Shown here: piece by piece, positions 9,049 through 17,290 of the stretch
Layout of the letters: each line of letters starts with the position of its first letter
Position numbering within the stretch: the first letter of the stretch is position 1
Source of the DNA: CAZAPO01 sp044841755
Lineage (GTDB): Bacteria > Bacteroidota > Bacteroidia > Flavobacteriales > Flavobacteriaceae
Length of the DNA stretch: 64,000 bases
Direction of reading: 5' to 3'
Assembly: GCA_044841755.1 (NCBI GenBank)
Contig: JAXOFM010000004.1
Location: 310,001 to 374,000, forward strand
Position numbers and translations under genes: made by a program
Notes under the pieces: model-generated
Told to the model about the DNA's origin: nothing
Database searches by the model: none
Seen by the model: the letters and a program-made list of their open reading frames with translations, nothing else

Positions 9049-10115
9049 TATCTAAAAATACTAAAATCAAACTTTACTGAAAATATATTGGAATATAAGG
9101 CAGCACTTTGGTCACCAATATCAGTAAACGCATAATCAACCTGAATGCCTCTATATTTAAAACCAACACCAAAGTTTGGTTGAAAGGTTAATTGTTCGGT
9201 ATCGTCAATTTGTAACTCATTTTGAAAATTTCCCATTCCAGCTCTTAAGAAAACTAGATCTGTGTAACCAAACTCAAAACCAATTGCAGGAGTAACACTT
9301 GCAAAAGACGAGGAAATAATATCGTTGGTTTCAGCAAACCTAACGTTGAGGTCTAGTTCTGTTCTAAGTGTATAATCGTAGTTGAATACAAATTGTTTTG
9401 AAACACCAATTTGCATTTTTGGTAATGTTAACTCAGTACCTTCAGGAGCTTCTTGATTTTGTCCTGGAATAGCATTCTGGATGTCGTTTAATTTATCCTC
9501 ATCAATTGTCCAAGCATTAAAGGTTGTAGTAATATCTCTTACCATTAAACCAAATTTCCAATCGTTTCTCTCAAATTGAATTCCTAGATCCAATCCAAAT
9601 CCCCAAGAAGAAGCAAAATCACCAATAACACGCCTAATTACCTTTGCATTAACACCATAATTCAAACCTTCAATTGGTAATTTACGAGCATATGAAAAAA
9701 CTAGCCCATAATCTGCAGCAGAGAAAAGGTTAATATTATCGTAGTTCACATTTCCTTGCTCATCTATTAGTTGTGTGGTGTCAAGGATATCGTCCACACC
9801 AAAACGAATCAATGATAAACCAACAGCGCTTCTATCATCTAAAGGTTTAGCAAATCCAACATAGTTGTAGTTCGCAATATTTGCAAAATAGCTGGAATGC
9901 ATCAACGCAACTTGACTATCTTCTAATTGTACTAAACCAGCGGGATTCCAATAACCAGCAGTGACATCATTTACAGTTGATACTACTGCGTTACTCATTC
10001 CTAATGCGGCAGCGTCAACACCAATATTCATAAATTCATTAGAATATTTTCTCGTAGTTTGAGCAAAAATCGAAATGCTGATAAGTAATAGCAGTATGGT
10101 TAAGTGCTTTTTCAA
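9048..10115 (-). CDS. PorV/PorQ-family outer membrane beta-barrel protein (TTG start)
   Basis: A 355-residue outer membrane protein with a cleavable signal ending IFAQ. It opens the mature part with NEFMNIGVDAAALGMSNAVVS and VTAGYWNPAGLV, the FadL/PorV-type N-terminus. Alternating strand segments follow and the last residue is an aromatic-rich strand (VKFDFSIFR). PorV and PorQ shuttle or attach T9SS cargo; this paralogue's exact duty is unknown, since real porV sits beside porU. The start is TTG at 10115: it gives MKKHLTILLLLISI, an intact signal peptide. Cotranscribed with the DUF4105 gene. Confidence 0.82.
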   Translation of the reverse strand: MKKHLTILLLLISISIFAQTTRKYSNEFMNIGVDAAALGMSNAVVSTVNDVTAGYWNPAGLVQLEDSQVALMHSSYFANIANYNYVGFAKPLDDRSAVGLSLIRFGVDDILDTTQLIDEQGNVNYDNINLFSAADYGLVFSYARKLPIEGLNYGVNAKVIRRVIGDFASSWGFGLDLGIQFERNDWKFGLMVRDITTTFNAWTIDEDKLNDIQNAIPGQNQEAPEGTELTLPKMQIGVSKQFVFNYDYTLRTELDLNVRFAETNDIISSSFASVTPAIGFEFGYTDLVFLRAGMGNFQNELQIDDTEQLTFQPNFGVGFKYRGIQVDYAFTDIGDQSAALYSNIFSVKFDFSIFR

Positions 10116-10243
10116 AAGGCAAATTCTTTATGCAAAGATGCACATAATTTTTCTCCTATTAAACTCGATTTTCAAACAGATATTGTTCTTTACTTGGGCT
10201 AGACTCAAATAGTTTTATATTTTTACTACATAAACGTCTGGCC

Positions 10244-10966
10244 TTGATTAAACAAATACCAAACTTTGTTACTTTATTAAATCTATTCTGTGGAAGCGTA
10301 GCTGTAATTTTTGCGGTTAACGGATTTTTAGTTGCCTCAGCTTTTCTAGCTTTTTTAGGCATTTTCTTTGATTTTTTTGATGGCTTATTGGCTAGAAAAC
10401 TTAATGCACAAAGTGAACTTGGGTTACAATTAGACTCATTGGCTGATGTGGTGACAAGTGGATTAGTTCCAGGGATTGTGATGTTCCAATTAATTAATCT
10501 TACAAATGATGATGTAGGCTTTTTTGGTGATATCGAAACTACGTATGGTTTTACTTTTAGCTCATTATCTTTATTTGGTTTATTAATAACTTTAGCTTCT
10601 GCTTATCGCTTAGCCAATTTCAATATAGATGATAATCAAACAGACTCTTTCATAGGGTTGCCAACACCAGCAAATACCTTACTTATTTTATCTTTTCCGT
10701 TGATTATGGAATTTCAGAATAATGACACTATGAATGCTATTATTCTCAATCAATGGTTCTTGATTGGTGTTACTCTGGTAAGTTGTTTTTTATTAAATGC
10801 TAAGATTAAGTTGCTAGCATTGAAATTCAAGAATTGGAGTTTTAAAGATAATGCTACCAGATATATACTTATCATTATGGCAATTGTGTTATTGGCAGTA
10901 TTGAAGTTTGCTGCCATACCACTCATCATTATTTTTTACATTCTTATTTCCCTATTAAATAAATAA
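10244..10966 (+). CDS. pssA: CDP-diacylglycerol--serine O-phosphatidyltransferase (TTG start)
   Basis: Makes phosphatidylserine from CDP-diacylglycerol and serine, the first step to phosphatidylethanolamine, in the inner membrane. The CDP-alcohol phosphatidyltransferase signature DG-x2-AR-x8-G-x3-D-x3-D is present as DGLLAR near residue 46, G at about 60, and D..D in LDSLAD near 64-68. About seven hydrophobic helices are visible over 240 residues. TTG at 10244 gives the typical opening IPNFVTLLNLFCG. It is divergent from the PorV-like gene and 15 bases ahead of the DUF808 gene. Confidence 0.93.
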   Translation: MIKQIPNFVTLLNLFCGSVAVIFAVNGFLVASAFLAFLGIFFDFFDGLLARKLNAQSELGLQLDSLADVVTSGLVPGIVMFQLINLTNDDVGFFGDIETTYGFTFSSLSLFGLLITLASAYRLANFNIDDNQTDSFIGLPTPANTLLILSFPLIMEFQNNDTMNAIILNQWFLIGVTLVSCFLLNAKIKLLALKFKNWSFKDNATRYILIIMAIVLLAVLKFAAIPLIIIFYILISLLNK

Positions 10967-10981
10967 ACCTTCTCTATAAAT

Positions 10982-11851
10982 ATGGCTTCAGGCTTTTTTG
11001 CACTTTTAGATGATATCGCTGCACTTATGGATGACGTAGCAACAATGAGCAAGATCAGTACAAAAAAAACTGCTGGAATTTTAGGTGATGATCTAGCTGT
11101 AAATGCTGAAAAGGCATCTGGTTTTGTCTCATCCAGAGAGTTGCCAGTACTTTGGGCAATTACTAAGGGGTCGTTTATCAATAAATTGATAATTCTTCCA
11201 TTAGCCTTTTTGTTAAGTGCTTTTTACCCGCCAGCAATAAAGATCGTTCTTGTATTAGGAGGTTTGTACTTAGCTTATGAAGGAGCAGAAAAAGTATTTG
11301 AAGTTATTTTTCACAGGAGCCATAAAAAGGAAAGGGCAGACGGAGTTATTCAAGAAGTAGATAGCGCTGAAGAAAGGAAGAAAATAAAGTCGGCAATTTT
11401 CACCGATTTCATCTTATCTGTTGAGATTGTAATCATTGCTTTAGGAACGGTTTTAGAAGAACCTTTATTAACTCAGATTTTAGTGGTTTCAGTGGTTGCA
11501 CTTATTGCTACTGTTGGTGTTTATGGCATTGTTGCACTCATTGTTCGAATGGATGATTTAGGGTTCCAACTCATAAAAATGAGCAATGGCTCAAAAGGAT
11601 TTTTGAATTTGATTGGTCGTTTTCTAGTGAATGCGTTGCCTTGGGTAATTAAAAGTTTATCTGTTATTGGGACAATTGCATTGTTGTTGGTTGCAGGAGG
11701 AATATTTGTGCACTACATAGATTTTCTTCATGATGTTCTTCCAACTTGGCCAGGAATAATTAGAGATTTTGTAATTGGGTTGGGTATGGGTGCTCTTACT
11801 TTAGCGATTGTAATTCCTATTAAGAAACTATTTAAGAAGAAGAATAATTAA
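10982..11851 (+). CDS. DUF808 family inner membrane protein
   Basis: Matches the DUF808 (E. coli YedI-like) family over its whole 289 residues. The diagnostic N-terminus is MASGFFALLDDIAALMDDVA, followed by KKTAGILGDDLAVNAEKASGF, then ELPVLWAITKGS and a set of about seven membrane helices, ending in a lysine-rich tail. The biochemical role of the family is unknown. It is downstream of pssA and likely cotranscribed. Its stop overlaps that of the convergent lptB by 4 bases. Confidence 0.88.
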   Translation: MASGFFALLDDIAALMDDVATMSKISTKKTAGILGDDLAVNAEKASGFVSSRELPVLWAITKGSFINKLIILPLAFLLSAFYPPAIKIVLVLGGLYLAYEGAEKVFEVIFHRSHKKERADGVIQEVDSAEERKKIKSAIFTDFILSVEIVIIALGTVLEEPLLTQILVVSVVALIATVGVYGIVALIVRMDDLGFQLIKMSNGSKGFLNLIGRFLVNALPWVIKSLSVIGTIALLLVAGGIFVHYIDFLHDVLPTWPGIIRDFVIGLGMGALTLAIVIPIKKLFKKKNN

Positions 11852-12588
11852 AATTCCAGTTTCTTCTTTCTAAGTTCGAAATTCTGTCCTAAGTAAACCT
11901 TACGTACCATTTCATCGGCAGCAAGTTCTTCAGGTTTTCCAGCTTTAAGAATACTACCTTCAAACATCAAATATGTTCTGTCTGTAATTGCAAGCGTTTC
12001 TTGAACGTTGTGATCGGTAATAAGGATACCAATGTTCTTTTTGGTAAGTTTAGCAACAATGCGCTGAATATCCTCTACAGCCACAGGATCAACTCCAGCA
12101 AAAGGTTCATCTAATAAAATAAAACTTGGATCAGTGGCTAAGGCACGAGCAATTTCAGTACGACGACGTTCACCACCAGATAAGAGATCACCACGATTTT
12201 TTCTAATATGACCTAAACCAAACTCCTCAATAAGAGATTCCATCTTATCGTGCTGCTGCTTTTTAGATAACTTGGTAAGCTGTAATACACTTAAAATATT
12301 GTCTTCAATGCTTAGCTTTCTAAATACTGAGGCTTCTTGAGCTAAGTAACCAATTCCGTTTTGAGCACGTTTGTACATAGGGAATTTGGTGATTTCAGTA
12401 TTGTCAAGAAAGATCTTTCCTCCGTTAGGTTTTATGAGTCCTACGATCATATAAAACGAAGTGGTTTTACCGGCTCCATTAGGACCAAGCAATCCAACTA
12501 TTTCTCCTTGATTTACTTCAAGAGATACATCTTTTACCACTTTTCGTCCGCTATAGGACTTCATTAAATTGTTAGCTCTTAAAACCAT
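11848..12588 (-). CDS. lptB: LPS export ABC transporter ATPase LptB
   Basis: Powers extraction of lipopolysaccharide from the inner membrane with LptF/LptG. 246 residues with Walker A GPNGAGKTT near 34-42, the signature LSGGERRR near 139-146, Walker B FILLDEPFAGVDP near 156-168, and the switch His in ITDHN near 195. The GGERRR form of the signature and the C-terminal LGQNFEL are typical of LptB. It is the last gene of the kdsD-tatC-CMD-lptB operon, which links KDO supply with LPS transport. A partner permease (LptF/G) begins at 63075. The minus-strand leader has a TATTTTTA -7-like box about 30 bases upstream. Confidence 0.95.
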   Translation of the reverse strand: MVLRANNLMKSYSGRKVVKDVSLEVNQGEIVGLLGPNGAGKTTSFYMIVGLIKPNGGKIFLDNTEITKFPMYKRAQNGIGYLAQEASVFRKLSIEDNILSVLQLTKLSKKQQHDKMESLIEEFGLGHIRKNRGDLLSGGERRRTEIARALATDPSFILLDEPFAGVDPVAVEDIQRIVAKLTKKNIGILITDHNVQETLAITDRTYLMFEGSILKAGKPEELAADEMVRKVYLGQNFELRKKKLEF

Positions 12589-12656
12589 ATAGTGTAATGA
12601 ACGCTAAAAATAGTAAAAACATATAAGCTACTATTATTAGCATTATATTTTATCAA

Positions 12657-13007
12657 TTATTTAACCTGTTGATCTAGTGTATCCCAATACTCATAAGCGC
12701 GTCGCAAATGTGGAATTACAATAGTGCCACCAACCAAAGTTGCAATACTTAAAGCTTCGGCAACTTCTTCTTTGGTTATTCCTATTTCATGACAAGTTCC
12801 GAGGTGATACTTTACACAATCGTCACACCTTAAAACCATTGAGGCAACTAATCCAAGCAGTTCCTTGGTTTTTTTATCCAAAGCTCCAGCTTGAAAGGCA
12901 TTGGTGTCCAGATTAAAAATTCGTTTAATTATCTTGTTGTTATCGGCAAGAATGTTGTCATTCATTCTTTCACGATAAGCATTAAATTCTTCTACTAAAT
13001 CAGCCAT
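12657..13007 (-). CDS. Carboxymuconolactone decarboxylase (AhpD-like) family protein
   Basis: A 116-residue single-domain protein of the CMD/AhpD family. The redox or proton-relay motif is present as CDDCVKYHLGTCHEIG (CxxC followed by H three residues after the second Cys), with KTKELLGLVASMVLRC before it. Proteins of this form act as peroxidase or disulfide-reducing partners, or are uncharacterised. The substrate cannot be inferred. It overlaps tatC by 8 bases, so the two are translationally coupled. This gene order is one I recall from other flavobacteria. Confidence 0.88.
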   Translation of the reverse strand: MADLVEEFNAYRERMNDNILADNNKIIKRIFNLDTNAFQAGALDKKTKELLGLVASMVLRCDDCVKYHLGTCHEIGITKEEVAEALSIATLVGGTIVIPHLRRAYEYWDTLDQQVK

Positions 13008-13824
13008 TTTGTTCTGCTTTACGCTTTTGGTTTCTAACTACAACCTTAGAAATGAATATACTTATTTGATATAAAATAATGATTGGTATTGCTACTATAA
13101 TCTGACTTGCAATGTCTGGAGGTGTAATAATTGCTGAAAGAATTAATACAATTACCAAGGCATACTTTCTGTATTTCTTTAAAAACTCAGGAGTGACTAA
13201 TCCCACTTTAGTTAAGAAATAAATGATTATTGGAAGTTCAAATACCAAACCAGAGGCTAAACAAGCCGACCTTACTAAAGCAATATATGAGCCTATATCT
13301 ATTTGATTGTCAACTACTGTTGAAATGCTATAATTTGCCAAAAAGTTGATTGATAATGGACATACAATGTAATACCCAAATAACACTCCTAAGAAGAAAA
13401 GGAAAGACGATATGAAAATAAACCCTTTAGAGTATCTGCGCTCTTTTTCATGAAGTCCAGGGCTGATAAACTTCCAGAGTTGATATATAACATATGGAAA
13501 TGAAATTATAAAACCTGCAAGAATAGATGTCCAAATATCAGCAGAGAACTGTCCAGCCATAGTTCTACTTTGTATAATCATTGGCATCTCTTCATTACAG
13601 AACGTTGTATCTACTCCAATTAATTGTCCTGCCTGACATAAATATTTGTAGGTAGGAAAGCTCATATCTATTGGAGCGAAAATGATAAGTTCAAAAATCT
13701 TCCTGCTAAAAATAAAAGCGGCAGTACCTACTATTACTATTGATAAGGTCGCTCGTATCAAATGCCATCTAAGGTCTTCTAGATGGTCTAGAAACGACAT
13801 GTCGTTTACATTTTTCTTCGCCAT
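13000..13824 (-). CDS. tatC: Sec-independent (Tat) translocase subunit TatC
   Basis: The core receptor of twin-arginine translocation in the inner membrane. 274 residues, six membrane helices, with the conserved N-terminal MSFLDHLEDLRWHLIRA (family consensus HL.ELR.R), the SPGLHEKER segment after helix 2 and PPD.ASQ near helix 5. Its start shares a base with the kdsD stop. No tatA/tatB lies in the window, as expected when they sit elsewhere. A clear Tat substrate is encoded at 38489-39760 (RRSFVK signal). Confidence 0.96.
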   Translation of the reverse strand: MAKKNVNDMSFLDHLEDLRWHLIRATLSIVIVGTAAFIFSRKIFELIIFAPIDMSFPTYKYLCQAGQLIGVDTTFCNEEMPMIIQSRTMAGQFSADIWTSILAGFIISFPYVIYQLWKFISPGLHEKERRYSKGFIFISSFLFFLGVLFGYYIVCPLSINFLANYSISTVVDNQIDIGSYIALVRSACLASGLVFELPIIIYFLTKVGLVTPEFLKKYRKYALVIVLILSAIITPPDIASQIIVAIPIIILYQISIFISKVVVRNQKRKAEQNG

Positions 13825-14789
13825 TATAAAATTCCTTCTTTTATGAGGTCATGTAAATGAACGACACCAGCGTATTTGTCGTTATCAAGTACTATTAATT
13901 GTGAAATATCATTGGTTTCCATAAGCTCCATAGCGTCTACAGCCATAGCGTTTATATCGATGCATTTTGGATTAGTACCCATGATATCTTTTGCAGTAAG
14001 CATTGAAAAATCTTCTGTTTTACTGAGCATGCGTCTTAAATCACCATCAGTAACTATTCCTGCAACTTTATCATTTTCAACAACTATTGCAACTCCTAAC
14101 ATCTTTTCAGATATTTCAATAATGACATCTTTTATTTTAGTGTCAGGAGTAACTCGTGGTTTTTGATTTTGCGAAGAAAGATCGCCAACTCTTAAATAAA
14201 GTTTCTTTCCTAAAGAGCCACCTGGATGATATTTCGCAAAGTCTTTACTACTAAATCCTCTTAACTCTAACAAACAAACTGCTAAAGCATCACCTATTAC
14301 TAATTGAGCTGTGGTACTTGTTGTTGGTGCGAGGTTGTTAGGGCAAGCTTCTTTTTCAACGAAAGTGTTCAATACAAAATCAGCATTCTTACCAAGAAAA
14401 GAATCTTTGTTTCCAGTAATCGCTACCATTTTATTAGGTCCGTTTTTAATTAGAGGGACTAACACTTTAATCTCTGGAGTATTTCCACTCTTTGAAATAC
14501 ATATTACAACATCATCTTTTAATATTAATCCAAGGTCCCCATGAATAGCATCCGCAGCATGCATAAATACTGAAGGAGTACCTGTCGAGTTTAGTGTAGC
14601 TACAATTTTGTTAGCAATAATTGCACTTTTACCAATTCCTGTTATAATAACTCTTCCTTTAGAATTGAGAATAAGTTCTATTGATTTAGAAAAATCTTCA
14701 TTTAACAAGTTGGAAAGATTTGCTATTGCATTACTTTCCATGGCTATGGTGTCTTTGGCTATTTTTAAGATCGATTCTGAGGTATTCAA
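13824..14789 (-). CDS. kdsD: KpsF/GutQ-type arabinose-5-phosphate isomerase (TTG start)
   Basis: Converts ribulose-5-phosphate to arabinose-5-phosphate, the first precursor of KDO for lipopolysaccharide. 321 residues: an N-terminal SIS domain (RVIITGIGKSAIIANKI, STGTPSVFMHAADAIHGDLG, CISKSGNTPE) to about residue 200, then two CBS domains (VAGIVTDGDLRRML; YAGVVHLHDLIKEG). TTG at 14789 is the only start that gives the expected N-terminus, with no nearby in-frame ATG. First gene of the operon leading to tatC and lptB. Divergent from recQ across 196 bases that hold a long inverted repeat. Confidence 0.93.
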   Translation of the reverse strand: MNTSESILKIAKDTIAMESNAIANLSNLLNEDFSKSIELILNSKGRVIITGIGKSAIIANKIVATLNSTGTPSVFMHAADAIHGDLGLILKDDVVICISKSGNTPEIKVLVPLIKNGPNKMVAITGNKDSFLGKNADFVLNTFVEKEACPNNLAPTTSTTAQLVIGDALAVCLLELRGFSSKDFAKYHPGGSLGKKLYLRVGDLSSQNQKPRVTPDTKIKDVIIEISEKMLGVAIVVENDKVAGIVTDGDLRRMLSKTEDFSMLTAKDIMGTNPKCIDINAMAVDAMELMETNDISQLIVLDNDKYAGVVHLHDLIKEGIL

Positions 14790-14912
14790 AATTTGTGTTT
14801 TTTGCTTTTGAACTGTTGTAAAGATTTTATTATCTTTAAAAGTCCCATTGAAAACATGATATGTTGCCTAATTAAAAACTAGTTACAAAAAAACGAAAAA
14901 AAATGATGAGAG

Positions 14913-14972
14913 TTTGCTAAATGAGTCAGAAAATGACTGATTAAAGACTCTTTAATAAATTGATTTAGCAAA
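14913..14972. promoter_or_regulatory. Nested inverted repeat in the recQ leader / kdsD-recQ intergenic region
   Basis: A perfect 10-base inverted repeat, TTTGCTAAAT at 14913-14922 and ATTTAGCAAA at 14963-14972, encloses two competing shorter stems. One pairs GAGTC (14923-14927) with GACTC (14946-14950); the other pairs AGTCA (14924-14928) with TGACT (14934-14938). The recQ ATG is only 14 bases downstream. It could be a structured leader or a DNA operator. Nothing in the sequence decides which. Confidence 0.45.
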
Positions 14973-14985
14973 ATAAGAGGGATTA

Positions 14986-17187
14986 ATGAAATTTGTTGAA
15001 AATGATTTACACCATGCCTTAAAAAAATACTTCGGTTTTGGTGCCTTTAAAGGACTTCAAGAAGATGTAATAAAAAGTATTATTAATGGTAATAATACGT
15101 TTGTAATTATGCCAACTGGTGGTGGGAAATCATTATGTTATCAACTTCCAGCGCTTATGAAGGATGGTACAGCAATAGTTGTTTCACCATTAATAGCTTT
15201 GATGAAGAATCAAGTTGATGCATTACGAGGAGTATCTCAAGAGGAAGGTGTTGCCCATGTTTTAAATTCCTCACTTAATAAAACAGAGATAAAACGTGTT
15301 AAGTCTGATATAAACGAGGGCATCACTAAACTTTTATATGTAGCCCCTGAATCATTGACTAAGGATGAAAATGTAGAATTCTTGAAATCTCAGACCATTT
15401 CATTTATGGCAATAGATGAAGCGCATTGTATTAGTGAATGGGGACATGATTTTAGGCCAGAATATAGAAACCTTAGGCATATTGTTAAACGAATTGGTCA
15501 CGATATTCCAATTATAGGACTTACAGCAACAGCAACTCCTAAGGTGCAAGAAGATATTTTAAAGAACTTAGGTATTACTGGAGCTAATACTTTTAAAGCA
15601 TCGTTCAACAGACCAAATTTGTTTTATGAAGTAAGACCAAAAACCAAGGACGTTGATGCAGATATTATAAGATTTATTCGTCAAAATTCAGGTAAGTCTG
15701 GTATTGTTTATTGCCTAAGTAGAAAAAGAGTTGAAGAATTAGCTCAGGTATTACAAGTAAATGGCGTTAAAGCGGTTCCCTATCATGCTGGTTTAGATGC
15801 AAAAACAAGGGCAAAGCATCAAGATATGTTTTTAATGGAAGACGTTGATGTTGTAGTTGCTACAATTGCGTTTGGAATGGGAATCGATAAACCAGATGTA
15901 CGTTTTGTAATACACCATGATATTCCTAAAAGTATCGAAAGCTATTATCAGGAAACAGGTAGAGCTGGTAGAGATGGAGGTGAAGGTCATTGTTTAGCAT
16001 ATTACGCTTATAAGGACATTGAAAAGCTTGAAAAATTTATGTCTGGTAAACCTGTAGCAGAGCAGGAAATAGGTCATGCATTGTTGCAAGAGGTTGTCGC
16101 ATTTGCTGAAACATCCATGTCTAGACGAAAATTCATTCTTCATTATTTTGGAGAGGAATTTGATAATGAGACTGGTGAAGGAGGAGATATGGACGATAAT
16201 GTTCGCAATCCTAAAAAGAAAGTAGAAGCTACAGCACAGGTGAAAACCTTAATAGAAATTGTAACTAAAACCAACGAAAAGTATAAAAGTAAAGACTTGG
16301 TGAGTGTGCTTGTTGGTAAAGAGAATGCCCTTATCAAGTCACATAAAACTGATGCACAGCCATTTTTTGGAATAGGAAAAGAAAAGGATGATAAATTCTG
16401 GATGGCGCTAATACGTCAAGTGCTGGTTGCTGGATTATTAAGAAAGGATATTGAGACCTATGGGTTATTAAAAGTTACAACTGATGGTAAAGCCTTTCTT
16501 GATGCCCCTGAGGAGTTTATGATGACAGAAGATCATATTTATGAAGAAGGGGATGACTCTGGAATTATTACTAATGCTAAAGGAAGTTCTGCTTCAGCAG
16601 ATGAAAACCTCATTAAAATGCTGAAAGACTTAAGAAAACGAAATGCTAAGCGATTGGGAGTTCCACCTTTTGTGATTTTTCAAGATCCTTCATTAGATGA
16701 TATGGCTTTAAAGTATCCAGTTAATTTGAACGAACTAGCAAACGTTCATGGAGTAGGTGAAGGTAAAGCCAAGAAATATGGAAAGGACTTTGTTGAACTA
16801 GTCTCTAAATATGTTGAAGAGAACGATATTGTTCGACCTGAAGATATGGTGGTAAAATCTACAGGGACAAATTCAGCATTAAAGTTATACATCATTCAAA
16901 ATATAGATAGAAAGCTACCGCTAGATGATATTGCTTCGGCAAAAGGAATGGAAATGGAAGACTTTGTGAAAGAAATGGAAGCCATTGTATATTCTGGAAC
17001 CAAGCTGAATATTAATTATTGGATCGATGAGATTCTTGACGAAGATCAACAGGAAGAAATTCATGACTATTTTATGGAATCGGAAACCGATAAAATAAGT
17101 GATGCTATTGAAGAGTTTGATGGTGACTATGATGATGATGAACTTCGATTATACCGAATCAAATTTATTAGCGAAGTGGCTAATTAA
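14986..17187 (+). CDS. recQ: ATP-dependent DNA helicase RecQ, without the zinc cysteines
   Basis: A 3'-5' DNA helicase for recombination and replication-fork repair. 733 residues: Walker A PTGGGKS (43-49), DEAH box at 144-147, SAT-like TATATPK near 184-190, motif VI QETGRAGRDG near 325-334, a winged-helix (RQC) region around 410-500, and an HRDC domain near 535-615 (DLRKRNAKRLGVPPFVIF), plus a C-terminal acidic extension with a second winged-helix-like stretch. In E. coli RecQ the RQC zinc is held by C380 and a later CxNCxxC cluster. Here the equivalent region (residues 377-415) reads TSMSRRKFILHYFGEEF followed by a Gly/Asp-rich stretch without any Cys. Confidence 0.95.
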   Translation: MKFVENDLHHALKKYFGFGAFKGLQEDVIKSIINGNNTFVIMPTGGGKSLCYQLPALMKDGTAIVVSPLIALMKNQVDALRGVSQEEGVAHVLNSSLNKTEIKRVKSDINEGITKLLYVAPESLTKDENVEFLKSQTISFMAIDEAHCISEWGHDFRPEYRNLRHIVKRIGHDIPIIGLTATATPKVQEDILKNLGITGANTFKASFNRPNLFYEVRPKTKDVDADIIRFIRQNSGKSGIVYCLSRKRVEELAQVLQVNGVKAVPYHAGLDAKTRAKHQDMFLMEDVDVVVATIAFGMGIDKPDVRFVIHHDIPKSIESYYQETGRAGRDGGEGHCLAYYAYKDIEKLEKFMSGKPVAEQEIGHALLQEVVAFAETSMSRRKFILHYFGEEFDNETGEGGDMDDNVRNPKKKVEATAQVKTLIEIVTKTNEKYKSKDLVSVLVGKENALIKSHKTDAQPFFGIGKEKDDKFWMALIRQVLVAGLLRKDIETYGLLKVTTDGKAFLDAPEEFMMTEDHIYEEGDDSGIITNAKGSSASADENLIKMLKDLRKRNAKRLGVPPFVIFQDPSLDDMALKYPVNLNELANVHGVGEGKAKKYGKDFVELVSKYVEENDIVRPEDMVVKSTGTNSALKLYIIQNIDRKLPLDDIASAKGMEMEDFVKEMEAIVYSGTKLNINYWIDEILDEDQQEEIHDYFMESETDKISDAIEEFDGDYDDDELRLYRIKFISEVAN

Positions 17188-17220
17188 GCCATAACTTCAA
17201 GGTAAACTAGTTTTGTATAA

Positions 17221-17255
17221 AACTTCTAGCTTCTAACTTCATACTTCAAACTTAC
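17221..17255 (+). repeat. Five degenerate 7-base tandem units (AACTTCW-like)
   Basis: Consecutive heptamers read aacttct, agcttct, aacttca, tacttca, aacttac, and a further isolated aacttca lies at 17203-17209. The tract ends five bases before the -7 box of the immunophilin gene and covers where its -33 element would be. It may be a simple-sequence relic or influence promoter strength if the copy number changes. Confidence 0.6.
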
Positions 17256-17260
17256 TTTTC

Positions 17261-17268
17261 TATCTTTG
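17261..17268 (+). promoter_or_regulatory. Bacteroidota -7 box (TATCTTTG) for the dual immunophilin gene
   Basis: Exact match to TAnnTTTG, 22 bases before the ATG at 17291. No clear TTTG -33 element is present. The heptamer tract lies there instead. Confidence 0.55.
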
Positions 17269-17290
17269 CACATTCTTAAAAATTAGCACA

